From Epilithonimonas hispanica (GTDB lineage: Bacteria; Bacteroidota; Bacteroidia; Flavobacteriales; Weeksellaceae): a stretch of 59,890 nucleotides of DNA. The position numbers were made by a program, and so were the translations under genes. The stretch spans positions 1-59,890 of the forward strand of contig NZ_QNUG01000021.1 in the NCBI RefSeq assembly GCF_003385395.1. Direction: 5' to 3'. A model generated the notes under the pieces. That model was not told the origin of the DNA, searched no databases, and worked only from the letters and a program-made list of their open reading frames with translations. Position 1 is the stretch's first letter; the number at the start of each line of letters is the position of its first letter. Positions 59,869 through 59,890 of the stretch are shown one piece after another.

Positions 59869-59890
59869 GGAAAGAAGCAATAAGCGGTTA

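Overview
The window is AT-rich and looks like the chromosome of a Bacteroidota (Flavobacteriales) bacterium, most like Chryseobacterium/Epilithonimonas. The signs are a type IX secretion sorting domain, an S46 dipeptidyl-peptidase, DUF6266 and SusD/GLPGLI-type remnants, TAnnTTTG-type -7 promoter boxes and almost no Shine-Dalgarno sequences. I saw no tRNA, rRNA or CRISPR array. Genus placement is inference. Region 1 (1-4.7 kb): a secreted GH3 beta-glucosidase, divergent from a DKNYY-repeat membrane protein whose frame is broken. Region 2 (4.7-23 kb) is accessory DNA: a duplicated two-gene cassette of unknown small proteins, a DUF6266 protein, an HTH protein, and a type I restriction-modification locus. 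In that locus hsdM and hsdS are intact, a REP-associated tyrosine transposase (RAYT) and a 1490-residue AlbA_2-domain protein lie in the middle, and hsdR is cut off and joined tail-to-tail to a 5' fragment of alaS. Then come an ECF sigma factor with a small anti-sigma-like protein, an RclC-like membrane protein, a second RAYT element with a recently amplified 193-bp 3' unit, and several gene fragments. Region 3 (23-50.4 kb) is mostly ordinary chromosome: RhlE helicase, MepB, DPP11-type peptidase, M16 peptidase, purM-purN-purH, proline dehydrogenase and P5C dehydrogenase, PncA, a T9SS cargo protein, transporters, a PBP4-type carboxypeptidase, a DNA glycosylase, AroE, an aldo/keto reductase, and an APC transporter/Mpo1-like/histidine kinase/response regulator cluster. 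It carries several kinds of dispersed palindromic repeat. Region 4 (50.5-57.1 kb) is the most striking part. One minus-strand cluster reads hxlB-hxlA-gnd-zwf-pgl-araC-(truncated pgi). Together with a working Pgi these enzymes form a closed dissimilatory ribulose monophosphate (RuMP) cycle that would oxidise formaldehyde to CO2 and make NADPH. The pgi copy here is only a 5' stub abutting a GLPGLI-like remnant, so the cluster looks like a transferred block with a scar at one end. Region 5 (57.7-59.9 kb) adds a Crp/Fnr regulator, a perfect TGTGA-N6-TCACA palindrome just after its stop codon, a secreted DJ-1/PfpI protein and an ABM-fold monooxygenase. This is suggestive of electrophile or aldehyde stress beside the RuMP genes.
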